A stretch of 6,959 nt of DNA from Acidimicrobiales bacterium. GTDB taxonomy: Bacteria; Actinomycetota; Acidimicrobiia; Acidimicrobiales; Ilumatobacteraceae. The stretch lies in NCBI GenBank assembly GCA_030833305.1, contig JAURHL010000104.1, positions 1 to 6,959 of the forward strand. Direction: 5' to 3'. The notes below the pieces were generated by a model. It was not told the DNA's origin. It ran no database searches and saw only the letters and a program-made list of their open reading frames with translations. A program made the position numbers and the translations under genes. Shown in pieces: positions 5,638-6,959 of this stretch; the first letter of the stretch is position 1; the number at the start of each line of letters is the position of its first letter.

Positions 5638-6783
5638 TCAGGCGTTCTCCGTCGATTCCGGAGCGGCCGGCTGACCCGACATGCGCTCCCACTCCTGGAG
5701 GCTCATGACGGACCCGTCGGCAGCGTGCCATTCCTGCTCACCGGTCTCGGGGTTGACCTTCCATTCGCCGTCGGCGAAGCCATCCTCGAAGATGCCGTTG
5801 AGCTCGTTCTGGTACTGCGTCTCGCTCTTGATGTCGATGCGCACACCGGCCAAACGCGAGGCCAGACGGGCATTCTGACCCTCCTTGCCGATGGCCAGGC
5901 TGAGCTGGAAATCGGGCACGATCACGTCGGCCTGCGTGCGGTCCTCGCTGAGGCGAACCTCGGTGACCTTGGCCGGCGACAGGGCCTTGGCGATGAAGTC
6001 GGCCAGGTCCTCGCTGAAGGGGATGATGTCGATCTTTTCCTGATTCAGTTCGTTCACGACCATGCGCACGCGTCCGCCGCGCGCGCCCACGCAGGCACCC
6101 ACGGGATCCACGTTGCTGTCGTTGCTGTGCACCGCGATCTTCGTGCGGTGACCGGGCTCGCGCGAGCAGGCCTTGATCTCGACCACACCGTCGGCGATCT
6201 CGGGTACCTCCAGCTCGAACAGACGCTTCACCAGACCGGGGTGCGTGCGACTGACCACGATCTGAGGGCCGCGCTCGGAGCGGCGCACCTCGACGATGTA
6301 GGCCTTCACGCGCGTGCCGGGGTTGGCGCGCTCGTAGGGCACCTGCTCACTCTGCGGCATGAGCGCTTCGACCTTGCCCAAGTCGAGCAGGGCGTAACGG
6401 TGATCGTTCTGCTGCACGATGCCGGTGACGATGTCGCCCTCGCGGTTCGCGTACTCCTCGAACTTGCGGTCGCGCTCGGCCTCACGGATGCGCTGGCCCA
6501 TGACCTGACGGAAGGTCTGAGCGGCGATGCGACCCAACTCGTTCTTGCTCGGGGTGTCGTCACGCTCGTTGACCCAATTGCCGTCTTCGTCGATGTCGTA
6601 GGCGATGAAACTCATCTCCAACGTGTCGGGATTCAGCATCACCTCGACCTCTTCGGCCGCGCCCGGGCGCTTCTTGTAGGCCGTGGCCAACGCATCGACC
6701 AACACCTGCAACAGAGTGTCCTCGGAGATGTTCTTCTCCTGGGCCAACAGCTTGATCGCTTCTTTCATGTCGAGATTGCTCAT
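5638..6783 (-). CDS. nusA: Transcription termination/antitermination factor NusA
   Basis: Binds RNA polymerase and nascent RNA to control pausing, termination and rrn antitermination. It is 381 aa. The N-terminal polymerase-binding domain is about 1-112. The S1 domain is about 114-180 (GDIVTGIVQQ ... RGPQIVVSRTHP). KH1 is about 193-258, with the VGARGGRV loop (232-239). KH2 is about 260-325, with the AIGKEGQNARLA motif (297-308). There are no E. coli-type acidic-repeat (AR) domains. Instead a 56-residue tail (326-381) is acidic with three tryptophans (W341, W352, W365). The ATG has AGGAG (6797-6793) 9 bases upstream, inside the end of the preceding gene, only 3 bp after its stop; the neighbours are therefore probably coupled. 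A second Met (residue 6) is a less likely start. Confidence 0.97.
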   Translation of the reverse strand: MSNLDMKEAIKLLAQEKNISEDTLLQVLVDALATAYKKRPGAAEEVEVMLNPDTLEMSFIAYDIDEDGNWVNERDDTPSKNELGRIAAQTFRQVMGQRIREAERDRKFEEYANREGDIVTGIVQQNDHRYALLDLGKVEALMPQSEQVPYERANPGTRVKAYIVEVRRSERGPQIVVSRTHPGLVKRLFELEVPEIADGVVEIKACSREPGHRTKIAVHSNDSNVDPVGACVGARGGRVRMVVNELNQEKIDIIPFSEDLADFIAKALSPAKVTEVRLSEDRTQADVIVPDFQLSLAIGKEGQNARLASRLAGVRIDIKSETQYQNELNGIFEDGFADGEWKVNPETGEQEWHAADGSVMSLQEWERMSGQPAAPESTENA

Positions 6784-6786
6784 GAC

Positions 6787-6959
6787 TCAGGGCTCCTGGT
6801 CGTCGTGGGTATCTGTTTCGTCAAAATCCGGGTCGTCAACGTCTGCATCTTCGTCAGCGGACAAGTCTGCCGTGGCCGAGCCCGATTCGGCTCCGGCCCG
6901 AGAACCAGAAACCGAACTTTTGCCCCGGGCGCCCTTCTTGCCACCCGAACCGGGCTTGG
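6787..6959 (-). CDS. rimP: Probable RimP, C-terminal tail only (cut by window edge)
   Basis: An open frame enters from the right edge and encodes 56 residues before TGA (6789-6787), three bases before the nusA ATG. The visible part is a low-complexity tail: a Gly/Lys/Arg/Ser stretch (KPGSGGKKGARGKSS) followed by an Ala/Ser-rich segment and a strongly acidic end rich in Asp/Glu (DVDDPDFDETDTHDDQEP). No conserved RimP core is in the window, so the name rests on gene order: the gene directly before nusA in this cluster is almost always the 30S maturation factor RimP. Such a tail would be an extension beyond the usual RimP C-terminal domain. It also carries the nusA Shine-Dalgarno. Confidence 0.6.
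   Translation of the reverse strand, partial: KPGSGGKKGARGKSSVSGSRAGAESGSATADLSADEDADVDDPDFDETDTHDDQEP

Noticed and set aside
5636..5731. 32-residue N-terminal extension of YlxR starting inside nusA
   Set aside because: The extension is Arg/Gly-rich out-of-frame nusA sequence; the family N-terminus and the GGAG-preceded ATG at 5635 fit far better.

Overview
The window is a GC-rich stretch carrying one block of genes, all on the minus strand. It is the classic bacterial translation/transcription cluster rimP-nusA-ylxR-infB-rbfA-truB-ribF, with one extra gene between infB and rbfA. Low-complexity Pro/Gly/Ala-rich IF2, GTG starts, and a thioredoxin-fold protein of the Rv2466c (mycothiol-dependent nitroreductase-like) type all point to Actinomycetota. 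The gene divergence and the 'GAYDG' form of the RibF motif make me lean towards Acidimicrobiia, but that class assignment is an inference.

Layout in the direction of transcription (right to left). The C-terminal end of a probable RimP (6959-6787) runs off the right edge. It is followed by nusA (6783-5638), ylxR/rnpM (5635-5372), infB (5319-2467), a single-cysteine DsbA/Rv2466c-like gene (2450-1797), rbfA (1738-1319), truB (1316-360) and the 5' part of ribF (307-1), which runs off the left edge. No plus-strand gene, tRNA, rRNA, mobile element or CRISPR array is visible, and no stretch over 60 bp lacks a gene.

How the genes work together: RimP and RbfA mature the 30S subunit. IF2 loads initiator tRNA. 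NusA modulates RNA polymerase pausing, termination and antitermination. YlxR/RnpM is a small RNA-binding partner of RNase P. TruB makes pseudouridine 55 in tRNA. RibF makes FMN and FAD. The inserted thioredoxin-fold gene is the odd one out and would be a redox function travelling with the cluster.

The start signals fall into two classes. nusA, ylxR, infB and the DsbA-like gene have Shine-Dalgarno (SD) sequences, and truB starts two bases after the rbfA stop. rbfA and ribF have no convincing SD, and both are preceded, a few bases from the start codon, by the identical 10-mer GGTAGCCTGA, which contains a TANNNT -10-like hexamer. This suggests that rbfA-truB and ribF may have their own leaderless promoters inside the cluster. 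This is the most interesting thing I found. The rest is ordinary core genome, with unusual features in the IF2 linker (16-residue tandem repeat, polyproline runs, G-quadruplex motif) and in the NusA C-terminal tail.
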